Shown here: in pieces, positions 1 through 11,476 of the stretch | Position numbering within the stretch: the stretch's first letter is position 1 | How the letters are laid out: every line of letters starts with the position of its first letter | Assembly: GCA_023213315.1 (NCBI GenBank) | Contig: JAKCPI010000884.1 | Coordinates: 1 to 64,000, forward strand | DNA from: Euborellia annulipes | Lineage: Eukaryota > Arthropoda > Insecta > Dermaptera > Anisolabididae | Direction of reading: 5' to 3' | DNA length: 64,000 nucleotides | Position numbers and translations under genes: made by a program | The notes under the pieces: model-generated | The model's database searches: none | Told to the model about the DNA's origin: nothing | What the model saw: the letters and a program-made list of their open reading frames with translations, nothing else

Positions 1-462
1 TAAAATGTACTTTATAATAATTTTGAAATTTTTTATTTAATTTTCAAATAAATTTAAATTTTATATTAACTAGGTAGAACTTTTTTGAATAAGATGGAAT
101 TCTTTCAAACAAGGCTCAAAAGTCAGTGAATTAGTCAGTCAATAATAAATATATCGTTAAAGAAAAAGATCATTTGCGAAATGAGTTTGTGTTTCATATG
201 TCAATATTTTATAACATAATAATAATGATTTTATTACATTATGTTTTACATTTTTATCTTTCGTCCGGCTCCTACTCCAAAATGCTCTTCTAAGATTATA
301 GACTAAAGACTTTTTAAAAGTCTTTAACTCTAATTAGAAGGAAAGATTTCGCCTTTATACGAATACTAGGGAAAAAAATAAAAAATAGAAAAAGTTATAT
401 CATATAGTAATAAGAAAAAAAATTTCATCTGGACAAGTTATTTTCTACACAAATTGAAAAAA
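1..462. other. AT-rich unique DNA
   Basis: No coding, RNA or repeat structure recognised before the first family A copy. Confidence 0.4.
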
Positions 463-1128
463 AATCTGGTGTGACTGGCGCACAGCACACAACTTTCTCT
501 TACCTTCGGTAATCGAAAGTTGTGTACTGTGCTTGTCACACCAGATTTTTCGTGTCGACATGTATTTAGATTCCGACAGTACGGTTCATTCGATTTTTAA
601 GATGTAAAATTTATAAGTATGGCAAAATATTTATATTTTGTTACCATGGCAACCATTTCTCCTATCTTTTCTATGGAGTACAAGAGTAAAGTGGTCTTCA
701 GAAGATTTCAATCACAAAATGAGAATATACATTTTATTGAGAATCTAAAAAATAATTGATTTTTGAATTAAAAAAAAATCGTTGGAGCGAATTTTGAGAA
801 AATCGAAAAAAACTGAAAAAGTGCATCAGTAAAGTACTAGTACTCTTTGGTCGATTTTGTTCAAAAGCTTCGTGTCACGTCCCATGGGGGTGCCTAACTT
901 AAATATAAAACTTCAACCTCCTAGCTCTTTTCGTTCTTGAGATATTTTGTTCACAGACACACACACACACAGACACACAGACAGACCATGTCGCGAAAAC
1001 CACTTTTTGGATTCAGGGGACCTCAAAACGTAAAGATCCATCAAAATCTCGACATCGAATTTTTGACATGAATCTAATACTTTCTCTCTCTATATATTAA
1101 CATATATATAGAGGTAAGAGAAAGTAAA
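463..1128 (+). mobile_element. Family A repeat, near full-length copy 1
   Basis: Best reference copy of the commonest repeat here. In order: a 5' hairpin of about 90 bp whose arms read AATCTGGTGTGAC and GTCACACCAGATT, with CTTTCTCTTACC in its inner part; a conserved AT-rich body containing TTACCATGGCAACC and AGTACTAGTACT; a variable CA/CAGA microsatellite; a conserved block with CCATGTCGCGAAAACC; and a 3' hairpin beginning TACTTTCTCTC and ending GGTAAGAGAAAGTAAA. The 3' terminal GGTAAGAGAAAG is the reverse complement of the 5' CTTTCTCTTACC, so the element has subterminal inverted repeats. No ORF. Such repeats, hairpin ends and an internal microsatellite resemble Helentron-associated (DINE/HINE-type) elements, but no replicase is present, so the class is inferred. 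Confidence 0.8.
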
Positions 1129-2398
1129 ATTTACTCCGAACCACCTGTCTTCTATTCATTTATATTTTAATGATTTTTAATGAGAGAAAGATGTGAGAAA
1201 ATTATTATTCCTTTTAATACATATATTTAAATAAATAATAAAAGTCCTTGTTTATACGTTTTGCAGTTAATTAGATAAATTTATGTAATTTATACTATTA
1301 AAACTAAAAAAAAAAATGGTACATTCTTAATGAAATGATTTGAGGAAAAATTTGGAAAATAAATTTTAAAGAGATATATGCAACAACTGAACCGTAGAGT
1401 TCCGTGTTTGGATCTAAATGCATATCTTTAATCTCAAAAAAAAAACGCCACTTTAAATAAAAAATAATGATGTTTCTCTTTTTAGTAAACTCATCAAAAA
1501 TACATTTAATTAATAGTATAGTAATAGTACTATTAACATATGATGAATTTTATCATAAAATTAAATATTATGAATCTGAATATTATTAAATAAATTGGCT
1601 ACTTATTTAATTTTAAGATAGGAACACTAAATGAAGTAAAAGAAGGGAATCTTGATACTGAGAAATTTATAAAAAGACAAGGATTAAATATCAGTTGATT
1701 CATTTGATAGAGTGTGAAAAATCAGATTTCCTAATGACAAAGCATTTAAAATTAGTAAATTAAAAAACTTAGAAAAAAGGATTTAGAATGATAGGAAGTT
1801 TATTAAAAAAGCTCTTGCTTATTTAAATGTGGACCTGATTTAAAAGTCCTTTCTTTAAAATAATACCCTACTTACGTTTAAGTTAAAATAAAATAAAAAC
1901 AAATGATGTTAGGAAAAAAAATAAATGAACCTTTTGTTTTATTAGAAAAATCATATGGGAAATAGCAGATGTTAATTTCTCTTGAATTTATTAATTGGTT
2001 TTAATGTTACTATCCGACAGACGTTCATTTCTAAATTAATTTATCTAAGAAGGATGCCATGAATAAATTGATTTGAAAGGAAGATATATTTTTGAGAGTC
2101 TGAAGAGTCAGATGTTATGTGTTATATACAATACGTATGTTGAAGTAGTTGGTGGCTACTTTCGCTAGTTCGCCGAATATCAAGAAAAGGTATAAAAAAG
2201 ATTAAGTTTTAGTTGTAACATTTTATGTTATTAGATTAGTATTAAAAAAAAAGGTATCGATATTAAGTGAAATTTTTAGAATTGTGATTTTATAGGAATC
2301 CAATCCATCGTCCTAGAAATTAATAAATGAGTTGGTTATTTGTGTCACCTACCTCCCAGTAAACACTAAACAAAATTATTCACCCTGTAGTAGAGCTA
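1129..2398. other. AT-rich unique DNA, nothing recognised
   Basis: Low-complexity A/T DNA without supported ORFs, inverted repeats or known repeat families. Confidence 0.35.
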
Positions 2399-2758
2399 TC
2401 TTCTATTTATATAATTCGCTAATGTCCGTCTGTCTGTCTGTCACGCTCTATTTGGGCAACTTCCCTTTGGAATTTCAAAACGAAATTTTTTATGCTTAAA
2501 GAGGACCTTCTAGGAATTAAAAAAAAAATTTTCATCCGGAAATTCCTATATCTTTTTGAGTTATTAATTTCTAAAGTTACGATTTTTCCCATAAATAAAG
2601 CATAGAGAAATATTTATGAATTTTTTCCATTTGTGTATTCTATGAATGTAAACAGATCAGGCACTGGATTGGAATAGTATTAATAATAATTTTTTTTTTT
2701 ATGATAAATAAGATAAGCTGAGGGGGATTCGGGGGGGGGGGGGCAACGCCCCTGCTAG
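2399..2758 (+). mobile_element. Helitron-type non-autonomous element
   Basis: The 5' part reads TCTATTTATATAATTCGC followed by GTCCGTCTGTCTGTCTGTC, a composition typical of invertebrate Helitron-like elements. The 3' end is a G-run, then the short hairpin GGGCAACGCCC and the terminal CTAG, matching the Helitron hairpin-CTRR rule. No Rep/helicase ORF. Boundaries are approximate. Confidence 0.55.
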
Positions 2759-2862
2759 ACGTGAAGCTTCTCATAATTAAGAAAAGGAGAGTGTTCGCCG
2801 CAGACGGGCCCGAGCCAGTTGGCGGAGAGTCCAGGGGGGGGGGGGACGAGGCCCCCGGCTAG
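2759..2862 (+). mobile_element. Second Helitron-type 3' end
   Basis: A GC-rich stretch with a poly-G run and GAGGCCCCCGGCTAG repeats the hairpin-plus-CTAG pattern of the element just upstream. Probably the 3' tail of an adjacent truncated copy. Confidence 0.4.
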
Positions 2863-2880
2863 GCGCCATGACTAGTTTAT

Positions 2881-2934
2881 ATTGATTTTGGTTTCCAATA
2901 AAAAGTGGATTGATTTTGGTTTCCAATAAAAAGT
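2881..2934. repeat. Tandem duplication, 28 bp period
   Basis: Two copies of a segment containing ATTGATTTTGGTTTCC and AATAAAAAGT lie side by side with essentially no divergence, indicating a recent duplication. Confidence 0.8.
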
Positions 2935-3230
2935 AGAGAACGGGAAATTTAAAATTTTTCCTATTAAATGGAACTCTGGCTATTTATGAATATATATAAA
3001 TAAATATAAATAAATAAATGTATCCTATTTAGAAAACTGTTTATGTAGCCTATATGTTTATTTTAAGCATCTAGACATTTTATTTATGTTTCTTCAAACT
3101 ACACATCTCTTATGGCTCTTTAAACTTGAATATATACCTTTCTCATAATATTTATCTATTCAACTAACAGCCTGCTTTATCTCTCAATATTATTTAGTTA
3201 TTTATTTATTAAATAAACATAAATACTAAT

Positions 3231-3422
3231 CAGGGCCGGAACTAGGAGATTTTTTAGGGGGGGGGGGGGGCAAAATTTAATTTGCCGCCCCTTCCTTAAA
3301 ATTTTCTCTACAAAATTCATATCATTTTACCTTTTTTTTAGTAAATCTTTCTTTAATTGCCGCCCCCTGATATCTGCCGCCCGGGGCAAATGCACCCACT
3401 GCCCCCCCTAGATCCGGCCCTG
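3231..3422. mobile_element. hAT MITE, 192 bp
   Basis: Ends are CAGGGCCGGAACTAGGAG and its approximate inverse GATCCGGCCCTG. It is flanked by an exact 8 bp TSD ATACTAAT (3223-3230 and 3423-3430). The interior has a poly-G run and poly-C tracts typical of the hAT MITEs in this window. Non-coding. Confidence 0.9.
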
Positions 3423-3439
3423 ATACTAATTGATATATC

Positions 3440-3515
3440 AATCAATTGATTTAAGGGCGGGGGTCTAAATGGCCTCCGGTGCCAAAAAACCATAAACAAA
3501 TTTAAAAAAAAGAAA
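3440..3515 (+). mobile_element. SINE family S2 tail fragment
   Basis: Contains GGGTCTAAATGGCC and GGTGCC followed by A-rich sequence, the 3' domain shared by S2 copies at 16.3, 17.9, 56.4 and 61.4 kb. Confidence 0.6.
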
Positions 3516-4055
3516 ATGATTTTATCAATAATTTCTATAGGTTATATTTAAAAAGTCCAAAGTGAAAAGATCCAAAAAAAATAAATAAATAAATAAATAG
3601 AAATATTATCAACATTTTATTTAGGAAATATTCAAATATATACCCGTATTTATTACTTTTAGATTTAAATTGTTTTTACTGGTCGCTACCATTGCTCAAA
3701 GTGTTGAGAAGTGGTGCCGTTTCGGATAGAGGGATTCAAAAAATCAAAGTTTAATTTTTTCATTTGACCATAGTTTTATATTCTTCCAACAGCTAAAAAC
3801 GATTTTGATTAAAATTCAAAAATCAATTATTTTATAGATGTTCTTTAAAATATATATTCACATTTTGCATTCAAAATTGTTTGAAGCACACTTATTTACT
3901 CCTGCACTTCTTAGGAAAGATAGGAGAAATGGTTGCCATGGTAACAAAATATAAATATTTTCCCATGATTATAAATTGTATAGCTTTAATTCTAATATAT
4001 TGTCGGAAACCAAATATATGTCTACACAAAAAATCTGTTGTGATAAGCACAAAAC

Positions 4056-5408
4056 CAGTGGCGTACCGAGGGGGGCGAGGGGCGGTCCGCCCCAGGCCCC
4101 GAGCCGGCATAGGCCCCCATATATTTTAAAAAAAATTTAATGAAAATTTCCCTTTGAGAGGCCCCGGGCCCCTCAGGGCTCAAGTAAAAATGGGAAAATT
4201 TAGTAAAAAAGAAAATTTAATGAAAATTTCCTTGAGAGGCCCCGGGGCCCTTAGGGCTCAAGTAAAAATGGAAAAATTTAGATAAAAAAAAAAAATTTAA
4301 TGAAAATTTCTCTTTGAGAGGCCCCGGGGCCCTTAGGGCTCAAGTAAAAATGGAAAAATTTAGTAAAAAAAACAAAATTTAATGAAAATTTCTCTTTGAG
4401 AGGCCCCGGGGCCCTTAAGGCTCAAGTAAAAACAAAATTTAATGAAAATTTCCCTTTGAGAGGCCCCGGGGCCCTCGGCTCAAGAAAAAAAAATTTAATG
4501 AAAATTTCCCTTTGAGAGGCCCCGGGGCCCTCAAGGCTCAAGTAAATGGAAAATTTGAAAAAAAACAAAATTTAATGAAAATTTCCCTTGAGAGGCCCCG
4601 GGGCCCTCAAGGCTCAAGTAAAAATGGAAAAATTTAGATAAAAAAAGAAAATTTAATGAAAATTTCCCTTTGAGAGGCCCCGGGGCCCTCAAGGCTCAAG
4701 TAAAAACAAAATTTAATGAAAATTTCCCTTTGAGAGGCCCCGGGGCCCTCAGGGCTCAAGTAAAAATGAAAAATTTAGTAAAAAAGAAAATTTAATGAAA
4801 ATTTCTCTTTGAGAGGCCCCGGGGTCCTTAGGGCTCAAGTAAAAACAAAATTTAATGAAAATTTCCCTTTGAGAGGCCCCGGGGCCCTCAAGGCTCAAGT
4901 AAAAATGGAAAAATTTAGATAAAAAAAAGAAAATTTAATGAAAATTTCCCTTTGAGAGGCCCCGGGGCCCTCAAGGCTCAAGTAAAAACAAAATTTAATG
5001 AAAATTTCCCTTTGAGAGGCCCGGGGCCCTCAAGGCTCAAGTAAAAATGGAAAAATTTAGATAAAAAAAGAAAATTTAATGAAAATTTCCCTTTGAGAGG
5101 CCCCGGGGCCCTCAAGGCTCAAGTAAAAACAAAATTTAATGAAAATTTCCCTTTGAGAGGCCCCGGGGCCCTCAAGGCTCAAGTAAAAATGGAAAAATTT
5201 AGATAAAAAAAAAAAATTTAATGAAAATTTCCCTTTGAGAGGCCCCGGGCCCCTTGGGGTTCAGGGATATACGGTATTTTAAAAATATTTTTGTGTATGG
5301 AGGAGAAGGATATTTAAAGATGAGCAGCCCCCCCCAAAAAAAAAATTCAATATAAGGCCCCCGCTTCTAGTGCCGCCCCAGGCCCCCAACTGCCTCGGTA
5401 CGCCTCTG
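4056..5408. mobile_element. hAT-like TIR element carrying a minisatellite
   Basis: Termini CAGTGGCGTACCGAGG and the inverse of CCTCGGTACGCCTCTG form a 16 bp TIR with one mismatch. The flanks share a direct 6 bp CAAAAC; removing the element and one CAAAAC restores the family A hairpin sequence. The CAGTGGCGTA end resembles the 8 bp TSD hAT elements nearby, but the 6 bp duplication is unusual for hAT. The interior is almost entirely a tandem array. No ORF. Confidence 0.8.
4134..5262. repeat. Minisatellite, 16 units of 57-82 bp
   Basis: Each unit has AATTTAATGAAAATTT, then TTTGAGAGG, the palindromic GGCCCCGGGGCC, and GGCTCAAGTAAAAA. Long units add ATGGAAAAATTTAGAT-AAAAAA; short units go straight to the next copy. 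Later units alternate long and short, suggesting expansion as a higher-order dimer. Confidence 0.9.
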
Positions 5409-5475
5409 CAAAACACAACTTTCGATTACCGAAGAGAAAGTTGTGTGCTGTGCGACTGTTAACACTAGATTTTTT

Positions 5476-5867
5476 TTTACTTTAAGTACTAATTTTGTTT
5501 AAAGAAATTCTAATTTCTAATTCCCCAAAATATATTTCCTGAATCCAATTGACCCAAATAGGAAAACATATTCTCCATTTTGTTTTATTTTAATGTTTCT
5601 AGTGAAATTTATATCTTTTAAACCATACTAACTTATAGAATTAATAATACTAGAATATTGCTTTGAAAAGGCTACAATTTATGGTATACATTTTACGAGA
5701 GGTAATGAACATTTTGATGACTTTCCGAGATATTTTTCTCTAAGAATCCGGGTTCTTTCTATAAAAATGTCCGAAAGTATTTATTTAGAGTAAGAGAATC
5801 TGGACTAAAAGAGATAAATCTTTGGTATTCGGTATCTAAGAACATTTAATAATTGATAGGTGTGATC
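5476..5867. other. Unique AT-rich DNA
   Basis: Nothing recognised between the family A copy and the next SINE. Confidence 0.3.
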
Positions 5868-5935
5868 TATTGTCCCACTCCTTTCCCCCGGGGACGAGAG
5901 TTTAGAGGTGTTGACAAATGTCATTACTGATAAAT

Positions 5936-6518
5936 TAGAGACCGGACAAAAAAGCATAAAAAAATGGAAAAAAAGTGCTTAAAAAAGCATAAAAAAACTT
6001 GAATAAAAAGTTGTTAAATAAGCATAAAAGTTGAAAAAAAGCATCTAATAAGCAATTTTTACTCATACCAATGGCATATACAAATTTTTTTTTAAAGAAA
6101 CTAAATTTATTCCGCCCCGCCCTGCGAAATTTTTTTTTTTTTGCGGAACCAAATTTTTTCACCCTGAGGAAAAAATTTTTTTTACAGGGCTATATTTTTT
6201 CACACTGCGGGATTTTTGGAAAATTTTGGGAGGCGCCCCCCCCCCCCTCCTTATATACGTCCCTGGTATATGCGTGTGTGAATGGGAAAAAAGTTTTTTA
6301 ATAAAAAAAAAAAAAAAAAAAAAATTATAAATATTCGTAAAATAAGTTCAAATAAGCACGAAAGGGAAAAAAAAGCATGAAAACTCAAAAAAAGCAAAAA
6401 AAGCATAAAAAATGCAATCTCAATGCACTTAGTTTTTCCTAATTCGTATAGAAATTAAATATCTAATGGCTGCTTATAAAATTCAGCAATAAGCATTTTG
6501 CTTAAAATCCGGTCTCTA
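5936..6518. mobile_element. hAT element with TAGAGACCGG ends
   Basis: Perfect TIR TAGAGACCGGA at 5936 and its inverse TCCGGTCTCTA ending at 6518. The flanks TGATAAAT and ATGATAAT are consistent with a slightly decayed 8 bp TSD. The interior is rich in AAAAAGC and GCATAAAA motifs. It carries further inserted repeat sequence (6068-6325). Confidence 0.75.
6068..6325. mobile_element. Nested hAT-like end plus SINE tail
   Basis: CAATGGCATATACAAA (6070) and TATATACGTCCCTG (ending about 6256) look like diverged inverted ends around a T-rich and C-rich core. A SINE tail (GTGTGTGAATGGGAAAAAAG plus poly-A) follows directly. I could not confirm a TSD. Confidence 0.4.
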
Positions 6519-6655
6519 ATGATAATCTAAAAGCCAAAGGGAACCGCAGGCAGTCCGTTCCAATCATTTGGATACCAAATATGCCTTAAATCGTAATTAA
6601 AGTATCGTTTAAAGTCTAAATGGAATAAGACGCCAAAAAGTCTTTAAAAAACCTA

Positions 6656-8019
6656 TCACGATATCAATCTAAACTTATTCATTGAATAAACCAATTTGTA
6701 TGAGGACGAAGACCATCTTTTTTGAGTTTACAAGTTTTTTCAGCATGTCAGAATCAAGATACTATCATACTTCCCTTAGAGTGAAGATAAACTCTTGCTT
6801 CGTAATCAGATTTAGTGGTTTGATTATTATTCGGAGCAATAAATTTATTTAAAATATATTGACTACTAGTCTAAATAAATATGGACGGATACAGTGGCAC
6901 AAAAATATTATGAGAATAAGAAACAAAAGTATTTTGTTTTTGTTATTCATTCTCGTATAATGATTATATCAGTTTTATTCTATTTTTTTTTTTTTTTTTT
7001 TTTTAGGCTGATAAAGATATTTTCCACTATTTACATTCGATCTCTTTTGATTAGCGAACCGGAAATATTCAAATGTTTCGATTATACTTTTCTTAATAGG
7101 CTGAACGGCATGTCGAACAAATGTAAGATAATTCGATATTCTAATATTAATCTCTGAAATTAATCTGAATACGTTAAAATCTCAAAAAATTTTGATTTAA
7201 ACCTGTATTGTATGGAGATTATTTATACCTCAATAATTATAGACGTGAAATCTTAATTACTTCTTTTTGCTATTTATTTATTCTAAGTGAGTTTGCTTTG
7301 ATTTGATCAGTTGAGTTGCTATTTCATGAAACAAATCAACTACTTCAATTTTTTAAATCTTTTCCTTGAGGTTTTTAAAAATTTTTAGCGTATCTAATAG
7401 ACCACTGGCCTTGCCCTAGGCCTTATTTAGATCTCTTCACGCGACCAGAGAATTGAACTTTTCCTTCCAAAACTTGATGTTTAAATATAGTATTAAAATA
7501 ATAAAAGTAAATTATTTTTTCCAAAAGAAATAATTAACCATTTTATTAAAAAATCATAAAACAAAGAAAGATGTGAAGTTTCGGTCTGATTTGTAAAACT
7601 CTCTATATTACATTTTATTAATATGTTAAGCATTTAATAATAGTACTGTAGATACAGTAGAACCTCGATAAGTTAAAGTTCAAGGGAAACGGTTAGAAAT
7701 TATTATATACAAATAGGTAAGCCCGTAATAAACAAGTAAAATTACACTGAGATGTCTATAAACTGAGGAAATAATAAAAATTTTCAATTTAATTAATTTT
7801 GAAGAGTGAAATTTCAGTTTAAGGATGAAAAGAAAGTTCAGTAGCCTTTGTTAGAATAAAAATTACTTTTATTTCGCCCTTTCGTTTCGGCAAATAATTA
7901 TGTCTTCTTAATGTCTTTCAGCCAAAGGAAATCTCTTAGACAAAAAAATTGCCTTTTAAACACATTGTAAATCACACCTGCAAATTATATTACCAGCTGA
8001 GAATGCTGAGTGTCGAAAG
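6656..8019. other. Unique AT-rich DNA
   Basis: No repeat family or coding region supported. The 7395-7460 stretch is slightly GC-richer but has no convincing ORF. Confidence 0.3.
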
Positions 8020-8170
8020 GTCGAAATTCAACAATTTAAAAAAAGGAGTTTAAAAGTTTTATAAACATATACATTTAAATAGCCGGGCAACAAATGAATA
8101 GGCCAGAATCAATAGCAAAGAATGGATATCTATTTTCGCCACTTTGGCAAACAAAAGAGAGGACGTTTTA
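8020..8170 (-). repeat. Solo copy of the foldback-element core
   Basis: Contains ATACATTTAAATAGCCGGGC, TAGGCCAGAATCAATAGC and TTCGCCACTTTG, the reverse complement of the central loop of the 11,477-12,720 foldback element. Confidence 0.75.
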
Positions 8171-9430
8171 ACAACGTTAGATAAGCTTAACTCAAAAATT
8201 GGAATTTTTTGACTTTCGTCACTATGATTCTCAAGCAGGCGATATGAAGTGTAACACTTTTTATGTTTAAATGATTTCTATCGTCTAGTAGATATGAAGA
8301 AGGTTGAAACGTTGAACTCAAAAGGCTTTTTATTTTGTTTGTTTAGGCAAAAATAATATTTATTATTGATATTTTAACCGTGTAGTCAGAATATCTTTTA
8401 AAGCTCTCCAAAAAAATAAATAAATAAATAATATAAATCAGATCTTGAATTTGAAAAAAAGGTAAATTTTTTATAAAACAATGCATTATTTAAAAAAAAA
8501 AATAATTTTTCCTAAATTCCGTCTTTTAAAATACTAGGGATTAAAATGTTAATTAAATTAAATTTTTATTTGGCTACCTTTGATCAAATTCTCTTTTTTT
8601 TAATATTTCAACACATTGGATAAATAAAAATTTACGTTTTAATTTAAAACAAAAATGTATTCAGAGGATGTGCAGAAAGTAAAAAAAACACCTTGCATTC
8701 TTGACTGCTTGTTTATAAAAAAAATAAATTTAAATTATAAATTAGATAATTTCTGAAGATCTCTTTCATAAGATCGTTTTATAACTTTGTGTTTGGTTTT
8801 CATTATAGGCTAAGGTAGTTGACTCCTTCAAATAAAACAAGCACACCAAATTTTTAATTAGCTACATATAAATATCACACTTCCAAAACATGAAAACATC
8901 TGTGAGATCTTTCAAAGGTTGTGTGTAAATTTAATTCCGTTTTAGGTGTGTGCTTTCGCGTATGAATGAAAGTACTCTAAGTAAACAAACGGGAGTTTGA
9001 TATAACTCTACAAATGAAAGTTAAACTTAGTTATTAAATTCAAAACATGAGTATATCAATTTAAGGGTTTTGAAAAGTTTTATCAATGATTAATATATTT
9101 TAGTAAATTTCTTTTTAAGTAATAATAAATGTTGTTGGAACTGGAATTTGAAGAAGATGAATGATTCAATGGGGAACAAGTTGAGGAACCTGTTTGGGAA
9201 ATTAGGATGTCAGTGAAATACTGGTCAAATAAATTCCAGATAAATCCCTTTATAATTTAATTTACTGAATATAAATTTTAATTTATTCTACTTCCTTTAC
9301 TATTTTGAGTAAAATGTTTATTGAATCGATTTTTTTATACTTTACAATTAAAAAATTTGAATTTAGAGATATAAAAAAAAGTATTTTTAATTTTACTTTT
9401 AAAAATAAATATCAAATCAAATATACCAGT
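8171..9430. other. Unique AT-rich DNA
   Basis: No supported features. A GAAACGTTG at 8295 resembles the 3' half of hammerhead-bearing hairpins but lacks the rest of the core. Confidence 0.3.
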
Positions 9431-9735
9431 GGCGTAAATACAGAAAATTTGGGGGATAGCACCCTCACCCTCACTCCAGTGGTTAAATCCCTTTGGGGAT
9501 TTATTTGCATGTTAATTTCGATTCAAAAGGCGACTTTTTATCCATTGAAAAAAAAAATTTTCCAATTCTTATGAAATTTTATATTTATTTAGGATTCTCT
9601 GTTGTGTATAAAATATCCAAATATGAGATTGAAATTTTAAAAATAACCGTAGTTTATTTCAAGCAGTCAACATTTAAAATACACAGAGCCTATGGAAATT
9701 TTGAATCAATTGATTTTTTTATTTTTCCATATGTT
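9431..9735. mobile_element. hAT-like end and repeat family D
   Basis: Begins CAGTGGCGTAAATACAG, a hAT-type end. The body (GTTAATTTCGATTCAAAAG, TTAGGATTCTCTGTTGTG) recurs at 34,275-34,455. No second terminus found. The ORFs across it are not conserved in the second copy, so they are not called. Confidence 0.55.
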
Positions 9736-11476
9736 TAGCTGAATTTATGATAAAGGGCTAAATTAATGATTATTATTATACAAATATTATTAGATAATAA
9801 ACATTATTTTTAAAACAGTTATATGTAATTAGAATATATTTATTTTGATTATTGAAAAAAATTTTATAACTGGAAATATCAGAAAGTATCCTTTCATCCA
9901 AAGCAACATATTTAATGGATGAATGAATTAATATAATAATTTATTCAAGTAATGAAAAAAAAAAAAAAAAAAAAAACAATTCTATTCTAATTTTATTTTT
10001 TAGTGAGAGAAAGAAGAATTAAATTTAAAATAAAAAAACACTCTCTTTTCAATTATTTAGTATGTAAAAAGATTTTGTGGTTAAGAATATTTTATCTCCT
10101 TATTAAAATAATCTTATTTCATTTTTAAAAAAATGCTATTAAAAATTTGTTGATCATGGTACATACTATATTTAGGACAAAAGCAACTAATTTGGAAGTA
10201 AAAATTTCTATTAATGTAATTCTTTTATTAAAATTTTCACTTGTTAATAATAATGAAAGTCGAACTAAAAAAATATATGTGAGCTGATCAATTTATTTTA
10301 ATAAGTATAATAAATTGATAATATAAATATTGAAAAAATTTAGACAGGGACAAACTAATATTTGCTCTAGATAAGTTCTAAAACTAGAGTATTGATTGTT
10401 TGTTTTAAAGATCTACTCTGGGGAAGAAGTTTTTCTATAATGAGGAAAAAAGGAGACGGATGGATTCCGAAAAGCAAAATTTTTTGCTAATTCGTACAAA
10501 TTTTACTTTATTTTCTAAATACTTATGCTCTTTTTCTTTTCCCTCTTTATATATCAATAATATTATATGAGTTTGTTATTCAAGTGATTTAAATCACTAA
10601 ACAAGTAAAATGTTCGTTTAGAATAATTATATTATTTGATAAAAAGAAAACTAGATTATAATTTTTTTTCTCTTATAGTATTAGGTATCTTTTTGTTGAA
10701 ATAATAAAATTATCAAATTTCTTTAATCTCTTAGTGAGGCTTTTGTCCTTTTTGTATAACATTTTTTTTCCTCTCCTGTTTTCTTTTTGTTTATAAATTC
10801 AAAGAAGAATAAACAACTCAATATCACCCAGTTTATTTTAAAAATCTTTTTTCATTCCATCCTCTTTATATAATCTCAAGCTTATTTCCATAAGTTAATC
10901 CAATCGTATATTTAGCGTGTGTTGTGTAGTGATGGACTTATTCACCCCAGTGAAATTATCTTAATATCAAATTAATAAACTGCAGCATATAACTTCAAAG
11001 ACACATATAGAGAAAAATCAGATCTATAAGAAGTCTTTAATTAATTTCGAAAATTCGTAATTACTACAATTTTATCAAGTTTTGAGTATAATCAACACAC
11101 TCGAAATCGCTAGGAAAATTCTGATATATAACAAACATTCACACTTTTTTCTCATTCACACTCATATACAAAAATTTTTCGCTAAATAAACACAAATGAA
11201 CTTAAGTAGAAGTTTTTTTTTAAACAATTTTAATAAGTTCAGATGATTTTGATTGCAATCTTCTAATTTACTCATAGATGATCATCATCTACCTTGTCTA
11301 AAGCTCCATTAATCCTTCACCAATTAACCTTTTCTACGGGCGAATTTAGAATCGTGATTAAATGGAAAGCGCAACAGCCAGCAGCTTTTCTACAAAAAGG
11401 GATACCTTTCTCTAAAATTTTTAAATGTCATTCATCTTTGGTAGATAACGAAAAATGGAATTAAAAACAAATATGT
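9736..11476. other. Unique AT-rich DNA
   Basis: Long A/T tracts only. A short minus-strand SINE tail remnant (CATTCACACTTTTTTCTC) lies at about 11,138-11,165. Confidence 0.35.

Larger units (their letters stand above)
3790..5475 (-). mobile_element. Family A copy 2, truncated and interrupted
   Basis: Reverse-orientation family A body (GGTTGCCATGGTAACAAAAT near 3930) continuing to the terminal hairpin, ending ACACTAGATTTTTTT. The hairpin is split at AAGCACAAAAC by the element 4056-5408; the rest (CACAACTTTCGATTACCG) resumes right after it. The microsatellite end is missing. Confidence 0.8.
5868..6655 (+). mobile_element. SINE family S1, split by a hAT
   Basis: The left part (TTGACAAATGTCATTACTGATAA) and right part (TAATCTAAAAGCC, CATTTGGATACCAAAT, GACGCCAAAAAGTCTTTAAA) are contiguous in the uninterrupted copy at 27.3-27.5 kb. 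The 3' domain ends in a gcc-AAAA-AGTCTT motif followed by A-rich sequence. The head is degenerate. Confidence 0.65.

Noticed and set aside
3881..4129. 82-codon ORF spanning family A and the minisatellite element
   Set aside because: Crosses a transposon junction; conserved only because the repeat is.
9305..9738. Two overlapping ORFs in repeat family D
   Set aside because: The second copy at 34.3 kb has frameshifting deletions and no matching frame.
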